This document shows positions 1 to 5,625 of a stretch of 5,803 nt of DNA, piece after piece (the first letter of the stretch is position 1; every line of letters starts with the position of its first letter). Under the pieces are notes generated by a model, which was given only the letters and a program-made list of their open reading frames with translations, had not been told where the DNA came from and did no database searches. Location of the stretch: the NCBI GenBank assembly GCA_003229995.1, contig QIGJ01000286.1, positions 1 through 5,803 of the forward strand. The letters run 5' to 3'. The DNA comes from Gammaproteobacteria bacterium (GTDB taxonomy: Bacteria; Pseudomonadota; Gammaproteobacteria; SZUA-152). The position numbers and the translations under genes are program-made.

Positions 1-433
1 GCGGCTGGCCAAAATAAATACCGCCCGTCAACTCACGCACAATCATGATATCCAGCCCGGAAACCACTTCCGGTTTCAGCGTGGAGGCATCAGCCAACTG
101 CTTGTAGAGAATCGCAGGACGTAAATTGGAAAACAGCTCCAGTTCCGCCCGCAAACCCAGCAGTCCCTTTTCCGGACGCACGCTGATGTCCAGTGATTCC
201 CATTGATAACCTCCCACCGCACCCAGCAAAATCGCATCGGATGCTTTGGCCAGTGCCAGCGTATCATCAGGCAATGGTTTGCCGCTGGCTTCATAACCGG
301 CACCACCGACAGGGGCTTCATTCATTTCGATATCGAGCCCATCGGCACGCAGGCACTCCAGCACCTTTACTGCTTCGGCAACAATCTCGGGGCCGATGCC
401 ATCACCGGGTAAAACTGCAATTTTTTTTGTCAT
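1..433 (-). CDS. leuB: 3-isopropylmalate dehydrogenase, N-terminal part (gene runs off the left edge)
   Basis: LeuB is a cytoplasmic NAD-dependent enzyme that oxidises and decarboxylates 3-isopropylmalate to 2-oxoisocaproate, the third dedicated step of leucine synthesis. The 144 visible codons start [16 protein letters not shown], the classic N-terminus of the isocitrate/isopropylmalate dehydrogenase family. Further family marks are GAVGG (71-75), the substrate-binding arginines in [16 protein letters not shown] (Arg95 and Arg105), and [13 protein letters not shown] (130-142) with Arg133 and the catalytic-type Tyr140. The family is about 355-360 residues long, so roughly 40 percent is present, and the cut is the window edge rather than a mutation. 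The ATG at 433-431 is the natural start because it places the GDGIGPE motif correctly. The ribosome site before it is weak (AGAG-like, next to a repeat hairpin). A run of eight A follows the second codon. It is the third gene of the operon, 105 bases after leuD. Confidence 0.97.
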   Translation of the reverse strand, partial: MTKKIAVLPGDGIGPEIVAEAVKVLECLRADGLDIEMNEAPVGGAGYEASGKPLPDDTLALAKASDAILLGAVGGYQWESLDISVRPEKGLLGLRAELELFSNLRPAILYKQLADASTLKPEVVSGLDIMIVRELTGGIYFGQP

Positions 434-446
434 CACTTTGTACTCT

Positions 447-516
447 GTAGGGTGGGCACTGCCCACCAAAAGGTTTCACCATTATTGCGCGAAGTGGTGG
501 GCGATACTCACCCTAC
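447..516. repeat. GTAGGGTGGGC-type palindromic repeat in the leuD-leuB gap
   Basis: The gap between leuD and leuB is mostly an inverted-repeat structure. The outer arms GTAGGGTG (447-454) and CACCCTAC (509-516) are perfect complements. Inside, GGTGGGC (451-457) and GCCCACC (461-467) form a 7-base-pair stem with a 3-base loop. A second GGTGGGC (496-502) can compete for the same GCCCACC, so two alternative folds are possible. From memory, GTAGGGTGGGC...GCCCACC sequences are dispersed in many proteobacterial and cyanobacterial genomes as REP-like elements; I cannot check the copy number here. In the leu mRNA the hairpin ends 13 bases before the leuB start codon. Confidence 0.75.
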
Positions 517-538
517 GGTGACTTTGCATCTTTTGCGG

Positions 539-1177
539 TTAATTAAACAACCACGGTGCTTCCTGTGCGCGTCGCTCTTCATAAGCACGAATGTCATCCA
601 CATGCTGCAAAGTGAGACCGATATCATCCAGCCCATTCAACAAACAATGTTTACGAAATTCTTCCACATCAAAAACAATGCCCTTGCCATCTGGCGTGAT
701 GATGGTTTGTGCTTCAAGATCAATGCTGAACGCATAACCTTCATTAGCCGCTACAGCCTGAAATAACCCATCCACCACCGATGCATCAAGCACAATGGGC
801 AAAATACCGTTCTTGAAGCAGTTGTTGAAAAAGATATCCGCATAACTGGGCGCGATAATGACGCGAAAACCGTAATCAAGCAACGCCCAGGGCGCATGTT
901 CACGCGAGGAACCGCAACCAAAATTTTCGCGGGCCAACAGAATGCTTGCCCCCTGATAACGTGGTTGATTGAGCACGAAGTCCGTATTCAGTGACCGCAC
1001 ACTGTTATCCATGCCCGGCTCACCATGATCAAGATAACGCCACTCGTCGAACAGGTTGGGACCAAACCCCGCACGTTTGATGGATTTCAAAAACTGTTTG
1101 GGAATAATGGCATCGGTATCCACATTGGAACGATCCATGAGTGCCACAAGCCCTTTATGTATTTTAAACTTTTCCAT
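539..1177 (-). CDS. leuD: 3-isopropylmalate dehydratase, small subunit
   Basis: LeuD is the small (swivel-domain) subunit of isopropylmalate isomerase. It pairs with LeuC to convert 2-isopropylmalate to 3-isopropylmalate through isopropylmaleate in the cytoplasm. The 212-residue product is complete; family members are about 200-215 residues. It shows the hallmark [15 protein letters not shown] (18-32), the [12 protein letters not shown] segment (38-49), and the signature [15 protein letters not shown] (85-99), whose serine/arginine loop reaches into the LeuC active site. [19 protein letters not shown] (110-128) is also typical. The start at 1177 matches the usual MEKF N-terminus; upstream there is only a modest GGGG ribosome site about 9 bases away. 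It lies 116 bases after leuC and 105 bases before leuB, both unusually wide for this operon and both filled with repeats. Confidence 0.98.
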   Translation of the reverse strand: MEKFKIHKGLVALMDRSNVDTDAIIPKQFLKSIKRAGFGPNLFDEWRYLDHGEPGMDNSVRSLNTDFVLNQPRYQGASILLARENFGCGSSREHAPWALLDYGFRVIIAPSYADIFFNNCFKNGILPIVLDASVVDGLFQAVAANEGYAFSIDLEAQTIITPDGKGIVFDVEEFRKHCLLNGLDDIGLTLQHVDDIRAYEERRAQEAPWLFN

Positions 1178-1205
1178 TTTTTATAACCCCATTTTCAATA
1201 CAAAA

Positions 1206-1288
1206 ATGCAAAGGGTGCAAAGAAAATATTTTTACCTAGATTTTACATAAAAATTTTGCGTTCTTCGCGCCTCTGCATCTTTGCGTTG
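1206..1288. repeat. Degenerate GCAAAG-type inverted repeat in the leuC-leuD gap
   Basis: The gap between leuC and leuD carries two arms built from GCAAAG words in opposite orientation. The left arm has GCAAAG twice (ATGCAAAGGGTGCAAAG, 1206-1222). The right arm, read on the minus strand from 1288 to about 1254, gives AACGCAAAGATGCA, GAGGCGCGAAG and AACGCAAAA. The middle (about 1223-1253) is AT-rich. Similar GCAAAG-rich sequence recurs just after the leuD stop (521-537: TTTGCATCTTTTGCGG). Strings of CGCAAAG-like words are, from memory, a common dispersed bacterial intergenic repeat. The arms are imperfect, so this is a decayed copy at best, and no gene is present in the gap. Confidence 0.55.
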
Positions 1289-1293
1289 GATTT

Positions 1294-2712
1294 TTAGAAA
1301 TCTCGCACATCCACAAAATGCCCAGTAACCGCTGCCGCCGCCGCCATGGCCGGGCTCACCAGATGAGTACGTCCGCCTTGCCCTTGTCGCCCCTCAAAAT
1401 TTCGATTCGAAGTAGAGGCACAACGCTCGCCCGGTTCCAGTCTGTCGGCATTCATGGCCAGACACATGGAGCAACCCGGCTCACGCCATTCAAAACCGGC
1501 ATCGATAAAAATGGTATCAAGGCCTTCTCTTTCCGCTTGTGCTTTTACCAAACCGGAACCCGGTACCACCATCGCTAACTTCACGTTGTCCGCCACCTTT
1601 CGCCCTTTGGCCACAACCGCTGCCGCACGCAAATCTTCGATGCGCGAATTGGTACAGGAGCCAATGAAAGCCTTATCGATGTTAATTTCGTTGATCGGCG
1701 TATTGGCTTCCAGTCCCATGTAAACCAGCGCGGCACGCATACCGTCGGCCTTTACCACATCACTTTGTTGCGCCGGATCAGGCACGCGACCATCCACAGA
1801 AACAACCATTTCCGGTGATGTCCCCCAGGTGACTTGCGGCTGAATATCAGCACCGTTAATACGCACCACATGATCAAACGGTGCATCATCATCGGAATGT
1901 AATTCACGCCATGTCGCCACTGCCGCTTCCCATTGCTCATTCGTCGGTGCATAGGGTCGCCCCTGCACATAATCAATGGTCTTTTGATCCACCGCCACCA
2001 TACCTGCACGCGCGCCACCTTCGATGGCCATATTGCACACGGTCATACGGCCTTCAATGGAAAGAGCACGAATGCCTTCACCGCCGAATTCAATGGCATA
2101 ACCCGTGCCACCTGCCGTACCAATTTCGCCAATAATGGCCAACACAATGTCTTTAGCCGTCACACCCGGTCCCACCGCACCATCAATGCTCACCAACATG
2201 TTTTTCGACTTGCGCTGAATCAAACACTGCGTCGCCAATACATGCTCCACCTCGGAAGTGCCGATGCCGTGGGCCAATGCACCCAATGCACCATGAGTGG
2301 ACGTGTGTGAATCACCACAGACAAGGGTCATACCTGGCAAAGTGGCACCCTGCTCGGGACTGATGACATGCACAATGCCCTGGCGAATGTCATCCATTTT
2401 GAATTCGGTAATACCGAACTCATCGCAATTATTGTCCAGTGTTTCCACCTGTAAACGCGCCACAGGATCGGTGATACCCTGCGCACGCCCACCGTTTTCC
2501 GGTGGCGTGGTGGGTACATTGTGATCCGGTGTGGCGAGATTGGCAGTCACCCGCCACAGCTTACGACCTGCCAGACGCAACCCTTCAAAGGCCTGCGGTG
2601 AGGTCACTTCATGCACCAGATGCCTGTCTATGTAAAGAAGGCAGGTACCGTCTTCCTGCCGACGCACTACGTGGGCGTCCCACAACTTGTCGTAAAGAGT
2701 TTTGCCAGCCAT
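1294..2712 (-). CDS. leuC: 3-isopropylmalate dehydratase, large subunit
   Basis: LeuC is the [4Fe-4S] catalytic subunit of isopropylmalate isomerase and works with LeuD in leucine synthesis. It is complete at 472 residues (about 466 in Escherichia coli). It belongs to the aconitase superfamily: [16 protein letters not shown] (1-16), the NVPTT loop (65-69), [22 protein letters not shown] (133-154), [13 protein letters not shown] (350-362) and [11 protein letters not shown] (411-421). Cys353, Cys414 and Cys417 are the three iron-sulfur ligands and all are present. [20 protein letters not shown] (435-454) is the active-site segment near the C-terminus. An in-frame ATG at 2754 would add 14 residues, but a GGGAG ribosome site stands 8 bases before the 2712 ATG, and MAGKTLYDK is the normal family start. 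It is the first gene of leuCDB and divergent from the LysR-type gene. Confidence 0.98.
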   Translation of the reverse strand: MAGKTLYDKLWDAHVVRRQEDGTCLLYIDRHLVHEVTSPQAFEGLRLAGRKLWRVTANLATPDHNVPTTPPENGGRAQGITDPVARLQVETLDNNCDEFGITEFKMDDIRQGIVHVISPEQGATLPGMTLVCGDSHTSTHGALGALAHGIGTSEVEHVLATQCLIQRKSKNMLVSIDGAVGPGVTAKDIVLAIIGEIGTAGGTGYAIEFGGEGIRALSIEGRMTVCNMAIEGGARAGMVAVDQKTIDYVQGRPYAPTNEQWEAAVATWRELHSDDDAPFDHVVRINGADIQPQVTWGTSPEMVVSVDGRVPDPAQQSDVVKADGMRAALVYMGLEANTPINEINIDKAFIGSCTNSRIEDLRAAAVVAKGRKVADNVKLAMVVPGSGLVKAQAEREGLDTIFIDAGFEWREPGCSMCLAMNADRLEPGERCASTSNRNFEGRQGQGGRTHLVSPAMAAAAAVTGHFVDVRDF

Positions 2713-2720
2713 TATTCTTT

Positions 2721-2725
2721 CTCCC
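2721..2725 (-). promoter_or_regulatory. Ribosome binding site fixing the leuC start
   Basis: On the minus strand GGGAG sits 8 bases before the ATG at 2712-2710. It is the best Shine-Dalgarno match near either candidate start and favours 2712 over the upstream in-frame ATG at 2754. Confidence 0.75.
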
Positions 2726-2771
2726 GTTGTTCTCGCTTCGTTTTTGATCTTCATCCAATCTGTTGAAGAAA

Positions 2772-2800
2772 ATTCTAGTCCACCTGAAAAATAACAACAA
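2772..2800 (-). promoter_or_regulatory. Predicted sigma70-type promoter for leuCDB
   Basis: Reading the minus strand, TTGTTG (2800-2795) serves as a -35 box and TAGAAT (2777-2772) as a -10 box, five of six bases matching TATAAT. They are separated by an optimal 17 bases. The predicted transcription start is near 2765, giving a leader of about 53 bases before leuC. That leader is too short for a classical leucine-codon attenuator. The -35 is only moderate (four of six), which fits a promoter that needs an activator. Confidence 0.6.
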
Positions 2801-2820
2801 TTCTATTTTTTAATGATTTG

Positions 2821-2837
2821 CATTCCATTTAGGAATG
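2821..2837. promoter_or_regulatory. Candidate LysR-type operator (T-N11-A inverted repeat)
   Basis: CATTCC-ATTTA-GGAATG is a perfect 6-base inverted repeat with a 5-base spacer, centred at 2829. The 13-base core TTCCATTTAGGAA (2823-2835) has the T-N11-A form of LysR-family recognition sites. The centre is about 64 bases upstream of the predicted leuC transcription start, where activating LysR proteins typically hold their main site. It also sits just before or over the start of the divergent regulator gene, which suits self-repression. The sequence and geometry are seen; the binding is inferred. Confidence 0.55.
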
Positions 2838-2852
2838 AATAAGACTGGAGCA

Positions 2853-3722
2853 ATGGACACAAGCAACCTGCAAACCTTTATCGCTGCCGCAGAGTTAACA
2901 TCTTTTTCGCTCGCTGCCGAACAGCTCTATCTCACGCAGCCTGCGGTCAGTAAACGGATTGCCACTTTGGAGAGAGAATTGGGTGCAGCGCTGTTTGACC
3001 GTATTGCCCGTCGCGTCAACCTGACCGAGGCTGGCCGTGAATTCCTGCCACGCGCCAAAGCTATTCTGTGTGAAATAGAAGACAGCCGACGATTGATTTC
3101 CAATCTCACCGGCACCGTGGCCGGACAACTCAGTATTGGCACCAGTCACCATATTGGCCTGCACCGATTACCACCCGTGCTCCGGCAATTCAGCAAAGCC
3201 TGGCCTGACGTGGCACTCGATCTGCAATTTATGGATTCCGAAGCCGCCTGTCGCGCAGTGCAAGCGGGCGATCTCGAACTGGGCATTGTCACTCTGCCAT
3301 TGGAACCACTGACCGACTTAAAAAGTGAACTCATCTGGCCCGACCCGCTGGCTATCGTCGTCGCCCACGAGCACCCGCTGGCAAAAAAACCCAGGCTCGA
3401 TTTTCAACAGCTTGCGGAATACCCGGCAATTTTACCCTCACCGGGCACTTACACCCGACAATTGCTGGAGCGCAGTATTGCCCAGGCCGGAGAAAAACTC
3501 GGCACAGGCATGACCACCAATTATCTTGAGACCATCAAAATGATGGTGGGAGTCGGGTTGGGCTGGTCAGTGCTGCCACGCAGCATGCTGAACGACGAAC
3601 TGCTTGCATTGAAAATACGCGGCGTAAAATTGACACGTCAATTGGGAATTGTGCGCCATCAGGCACGCACCCTGTCGAATGCGGCGAGTGCGATGATCAA
3701 TACATTACAAGCACAAACTTAG
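2853..3722 (+). CDS. LysR-family transcriptional regulator, likely of leuCDB
   Basis: This is a 289-residue DNA-binding regulator of normal LysR-family length. Residues 1-60 form the winged helix-turn-helix: LQTFIAAAELTSFSLAAEQL then YLTQPAVSKRIATLERELGAALFDR, ending in the wing NLTEAG. A linker helix follows (about 62-90), then the periplasmic-binding-protein-like effector domain (about 91-289) beginning GQLSIGTSHHIGLHRLPPVL. The end MVGVGLGWSVLPRSM (230-244) is typical. The start is uncertain. ATG 2835 would add MNKTGA, but it overlaps the candidate operator and its AGGA touches the ATG; ATG 2853 gives the family-typical MDTSNLQTF, though GGAG is only 2 bases away. I prefer 2853. It is transcribed away from leuC, an arrangement known for leuC-linked LysR genes in pseudomonads. 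The effector is unknown; a leucine-pathway intermediate such as 2-isopropylmalate is a guess. It is not obviously LeuO. Confidence 0.93.
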   Translation: MDTSNLQTFIAAAELTSFSLAAEQLYLTQPAVSKRIATLERELGAALFDRIARRVNLTEAGREFLPRAKAILCEIEDSRRLISNLTGTVAGQLSIGTSHHIGLHRLPPVLRQFSKAWPDVALDLQFMDSEAACRAVQAGDLELGIVTLPLEPLTDLKSELIWPDPLAIVVAHEHPLAKKPRLDFQQLAEYPAILPSPGTYTRQLLERSIAQAGEKLGTGMTTNYLETIKMMVGVGLGWSVLPRSMLNDELLALKIRGVKLTRQLGIVRHQARTLSNAASAMINTLQAQT

Positions 3723-3736
3723 GAATAGAAATTAAA

Positions 3737-3918
3737 TAAGGAATGGGCACGCAATAACTTCCCGGTTTAGCGCCCGGATTTAGTCTGTATTCGTTCGTTC
3801 TGATTAAACAAAAGTGCAGGAATAGTCGTTTCTATTTCAAGCTTTTGTGATTGAAGAACGGGCGAAGACGGGCTGAAGGCGGGATGCTAAATAAGGAAAT
3901 TATTGCGTGCCCATTCCT
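3737..3918. repeat. MITE-like long-hairpin element, copy 1
   Basis: The non-coding element lies 14 bases after the regulator's stop. Its ends are near-perfect inverted repeats: 3739-3762 (starting AGGAATGGGCACGC) pairs with 3895-3918 at 23 of 24 positions. Pairing continues inward: TTTAGC (3766-3771) with GCTAAA (3886-3891); CCCG (3773-3776) with CGGG (3880-3883); 3779-3801 with 3855-3877 (22 of 23 with G-T wobbles); CAAAAG (3809-3814) with CTTTTG (3842-3847); and GAATAG (3820-3825) with CTATTT (3832-3837) around a 6-base loop. The whole element is thus one quasi-palindrome centred near 3829. No transposase is encoded. The shape fits a miniature inverted-repeat element; it may also stop or stabilise the convergent transcripts that meet here. 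Confidence 0.75.
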
Positions 3919-4108
3919 AACTTCCCGGTTTAGCGCCCGGACTTCGTTCGTTCTGATTGACGACTGCATGGATGCAGGAGGCAGAGCAACGCAGGAGCAG
4001 TTGCCGAACAAAAGTGCAGGAATAGTCGTTCTATTTCGAGCTTTTGTGATTGAAGAACGGGTGAAGATGAGATGCAAAACAAGGAAGTTATTACGTGCCC
4101 ATTCCTTA
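3919..4108. repeat. MITE-like long-hairpin element, copy 2 (lacks its outer left end)
   Basis: Directly abutting copy 1, this second copy starts inside the left terminal repeat. The 23 bases at 3919-3941 are identical to 3756-3778, 3943-3958 equals 3790-3805, and 4007-4030 equals 3807-3830. It has its own right end at 4083-4108, which matches the complement of copy 1's left end (3737-3762) at 25 of 26 positions. The first 17 or so bases of the left end are missing, so the outer part of its right end can pair only with copy 1's left end. Its right edge stops 1 base before the stop codon of the beta-barrel gene on the other strand. Together the two copies fill the 387-base gap between convergent genes, and I see no gene in that gap. 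Confidence 0.72.
3959..4006. repeat. 48-base insertion within copy 2, with two small hairpins
   Basis: Where copy 1 has a single A (3806), copy 2 has 48 extra bases on the left arm only. The insert could form two small stems: CTGCA (3964-3968) with TGCAG (3973-3977) around TGGA, and GCAAC (3986-3990) with GTTGC (4000-4004). It would be a side branch on the long hairpin. It could be a separate small repeat inserted in the element, or an original part that copy 1 lost. Confidence 0.5.
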
Positions 4109-4109
4109 A

Positions 4110-4589
4110 CTAAAATTGCACACCCACACTGAGGAATGCAATGTCTGACTCAATCGCCGTCAGTTCCAGCTCCAGCTGCGCAATGCCTATGCCAAAGCCC
4201 AAACCAATACCATAAGAAACCCCGCTGTCTGTTTCGGAGACAGAACCAATAGTGACTTCTTCATTCACCAAACCGCCCTTGGCCTTAAAATAGATAGGTC
4301 CACCCGTACGAAAAGCCAAATATAACGCCCGTGTATCCACTTCTACTTTATTGCCAGCAAATTTCCCGTCACTGGTGGTCGTAGTGATTTCACCTTCCAG
4401 CGCCAAATCTGCTACCACAACCCCTATTTCATAACCTACAACAACACCGGTATTCGTGGTATCGCTAAAACCACCCACATCAATCAACATCGGCCCGGTC
4501 TTTGCTCCGAAAAACCAGTCTGCTGATGCTGGTGCAACGGCAAACATTCCTAAAAAACCCACCAAAAAAACTGTTTTCATTTGACGCAT
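4110..4589 (-). CDS. Small outer-membrane beta-barrel protein, function unknown
   Basis: The 159-residue product has a clear signal peptide: MRQMK, a hydrophobic core VFLVGFLGMFAVAP, and a probable cut after ASA (23|24). The mature ~136 residues are made of alternating, glycine-rich amphipathic strands (DWFFGAKTGPMLIDV, NTGVVVGYEIGVVVADLALEGEI, DTRALYLAFRTGGPIYFKAKGGLV, VSYGIGLGFGIGIAQLELELTAI). They end IAFLSVGVQF, with the terminal phenylalanine that the BAM complex recognises. This resembles small 8-strand barrels of the OmpA/OmpW-like 'outer membrane beta-barrel' type. Substrate or role cannot be read from the sequence. The ATG at 4589 is chosen because AAGGGTGG lies about 7 bases before it; a second Met at 4580 is less well placed. 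It is divergent from the membrane methyltransferase-like gene and convergent with the LysR-type gene, with its stop next to the hairpin repeat. Confidence 0.88.
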   Translation of the reverse strand: MRQMKTVFLVGFLGMFAVAPASADWFFGAKTGPMLIDVGGFSDTTNTGVVVGYEIGVVVADLALEGEITTTTSDGKFAGNKVEVDTRALYLAFRTGGPIYFKAKGGLVNEEVTIGSVSETDSGVSYGIGLGFGIGIAQLELELTAIESDIAFLSVGVQF

Positions 4590-4632
4590 TGTATATCCAC
4601 CCTTGTGCTGTTGTTTGTATACTGCTGTTCAT

Positions 4633-4677
4633 CATTTTAAAATGGCAATCACGCCAAGTATCGACCATTGTTAACAA
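4633..4677. promoter_or_regulatory. Two perfect palindromes in a divergent promoter region
   Basis: The 107-base gap between the divergent beta-barrel and methyltransferase-like genes contains CATTTTAAAATG (4633-4644) and TTGTTAACAA (4668-4677), each perfectly self-complementary, with centres 34 bases apart. They lie where a shared regulator could act. Short AT-rich palindromes also arise by chance, and I see no convincing -35/-10 pair, so this is tentative. Confidence 0.3.
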
Positions 4678-4696
4678 AAATTAAATACCGACACTT

Positions 4697-5374
4697 ATGA
4701 CAGACAACGATATCCTTCAGTCTCTGGTTCCTCTGGGAATAAGCTTCATTGCCTACTTTGTGGTGCATTCCCTGTTAGCGTCATTATGGTTCAAGCGCTG
4801 GGTACACTGTCAATGGCCGGGATTAATGCCCGCCTATCGGCTCACCTATAATGTTCTCGCAGTCATCCTGCTGATTCCCCTGCTCTGGTTCATGCACCAA
4901 AATCCAGGGCCATTGATTTGGCAATGGCCGGGGTTGGCGAACTGGCTAATGAAAGGGTTAACCATTACGGCCATACTGGGTTTTATCTGGTCACTAAAGT
5001 CCTACGATAATGGGGTATTTCTGGGAATCACCCAATGGCGCAACCGACACATGGATAGCACCGACCCGGACTCCTTGCAGATTTCTACCCTGCATCGGTT
5101 TGTGCGCCATCCCTGGTATTTCTTTTTTTTGGTTATTTTATGGACGCAAAACTTGCACCTTGCCCATCTGGTTGTTTATAGCCTGATCAGCATTTATTTT
5201 GTGATTGGCTCCCGCATGGAAGAGCGTAAACTGGTTGCACATTACGGAGAAACCTATGAAAAATACTGCCAGCAGGTACCCGGACTGATTCCGTTACCCT
5301 GGAAATGGTTAAGCAAAGAAAAAGCCAATCAACTGATGCAACTTGCTGTAGACCACAACGAAAAACCCGGTTAA
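4697..5374 (+). CDS. Integral membrane methyltransferase-like protein (ICMT/NnrU/MddA type)
   Basis: The 225-residue inner-membrane protein has hydrophobic segments at about 11-32, 48-66, 84-101 and a pair at 140-171. Its C-terminal third has the marks of the isoprenylcysteine/phospholipid methyltransferase fold. They are RFVRHPWY (134-141), the basic His-Pro motif before a membrane hairpin; RMEERKLVAHYGETYEKY (173-190), with a Glu-Glu pair and the conserved YGxxYxxY; and VPGLIP (194-199). In characterised relatives these segments bind S-adenosylmethionine. The layout recalls methanethiol S-methyltransferase (MddA) and NnrU proteins, but identity is too uncertain for a symbol. The real substrate (lipid, thiol, or other) is unknown. 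The ATG at 4697 has only a weak ribosome site, but no better start is seen. The gene stands alone on its strand, divergent from the beta-barrel gene. Confidence 0.85.
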   Translation: MTDNDILQSLVPLGISFIAYFVVHSLLASLWFKRWVHCQWPGLMPAYRLTYNVLAVILLIPLLWFMHQNPGPLIWQWPGLANWLMKGLTITAILGFIWSLKSYDNGVFLGITQWRNRHMDSTDPDSLQISTLHRFVRHPWYFFFLVILWTQNLHLAHLVVYSLISIYFVIGSRMEERKLVAHYGETYEKYCQQVPGLIPLPWKWLSKEKANQLMQLAVDHNEKPG

Positions 5375-5430
5375 ACAAACGACACCCGTTACGAAAAAAT
5401 ACCCGTGACCGACATTCAATTTTTATAACA

Positions 5431-5625
5431 TCAGGATGCCTGCTTATAAATCAAACCCGGATTCACCAACAACTCACCGCGTTTGACCTGGTCCAATGGG
5501 CAACCTTCTGCATCGCACTGCGCCACCCGATCAAAAATATATGTCACACCTTGATCTTTAAAAGATTCATAAATGGGTTTTCCCAAGTGCGAACCAATTG
5601 CACGGCCATATTCTGGTTTTTCCAC
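5431..5625 (-). CDS. Small protein of unknown function (64 residues, GTG start)
   Basis: I do not recognise this gene. It reads from a GTG codon at 5625-5623 preceded by a strong ribosome site (AAGGGGG, 7 bases from the start) and ends TGA. The product begins MEKPEYGRAIGSHLGKPIYE and has normal, non-repetitive protein composition: charged residues, glycines, and two cysteines (37 and 42, in CDAEGC). VKRGELLVNPGLIY (48-60) reads like a conserved C-terminal strand region. There is no signal peptide or membrane segment, so it should be cytoplasmic. The GELLVNPGLIY ending and the strong ribosome site argue for a genuine gene rather than a chance frame. It is convergent with the membrane methyltransferase-like gene, 56 bases away. 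Confidence 0.65.
   Translation of the reverse strand: MEKPEYGRAIGSHLGKPIYESFKDQGVTYIFDRVAQCDAEGCPLDQVKRGELLVNPGLIYKQAS

Noticed and set aside
452..766. A 104-codon open frame on the plus strand
   Set aside because: It is antisense to the end of leuD and starts inside the palindromic repeat; LeuD is unambiguous on the minus strand.
1752..2310. Several open frames on both strands within leuC
   Set aside because: All are out of frame with the unmistakable LeuC protein and have shadow-like composition.
2713..2754. Upstream in-frame ATG that would extend LeuC by 14 residues
   Set aside because: The added peptide is not family-like, and the GGGAG ribosome site supports the ATG at 2712.
2853..3722. 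Assignment as LeuO
   Set aside because: LeuO is linked to leuA in enterics and is longer with a different N-terminus; position next to leuC alone does not justify the symbol.
2829..3728. TTAGGAAT at both ends of the regulator gene (near 2829 and 3719)
   Set aside because: Eight bases, one copy being part of the operator and one spanning a stop codon; it is too short to call a target duplication.
3737..4108. CRISPR array or integron attC sites
   Set aside because: There are only two long copies with no uniform short repeats and spacers, and the ends lack the RYYYAAC/GTTRRRY core sites of attC.
3851..4132. A 93-codon open frame on the plus strand
   Set aside because: It lies across the two hairpin repeat copies and runs into the end of the beta-barrel gene on the other strand; its composition follows the repeat, and there is no ribosome site or protein-like pattern.
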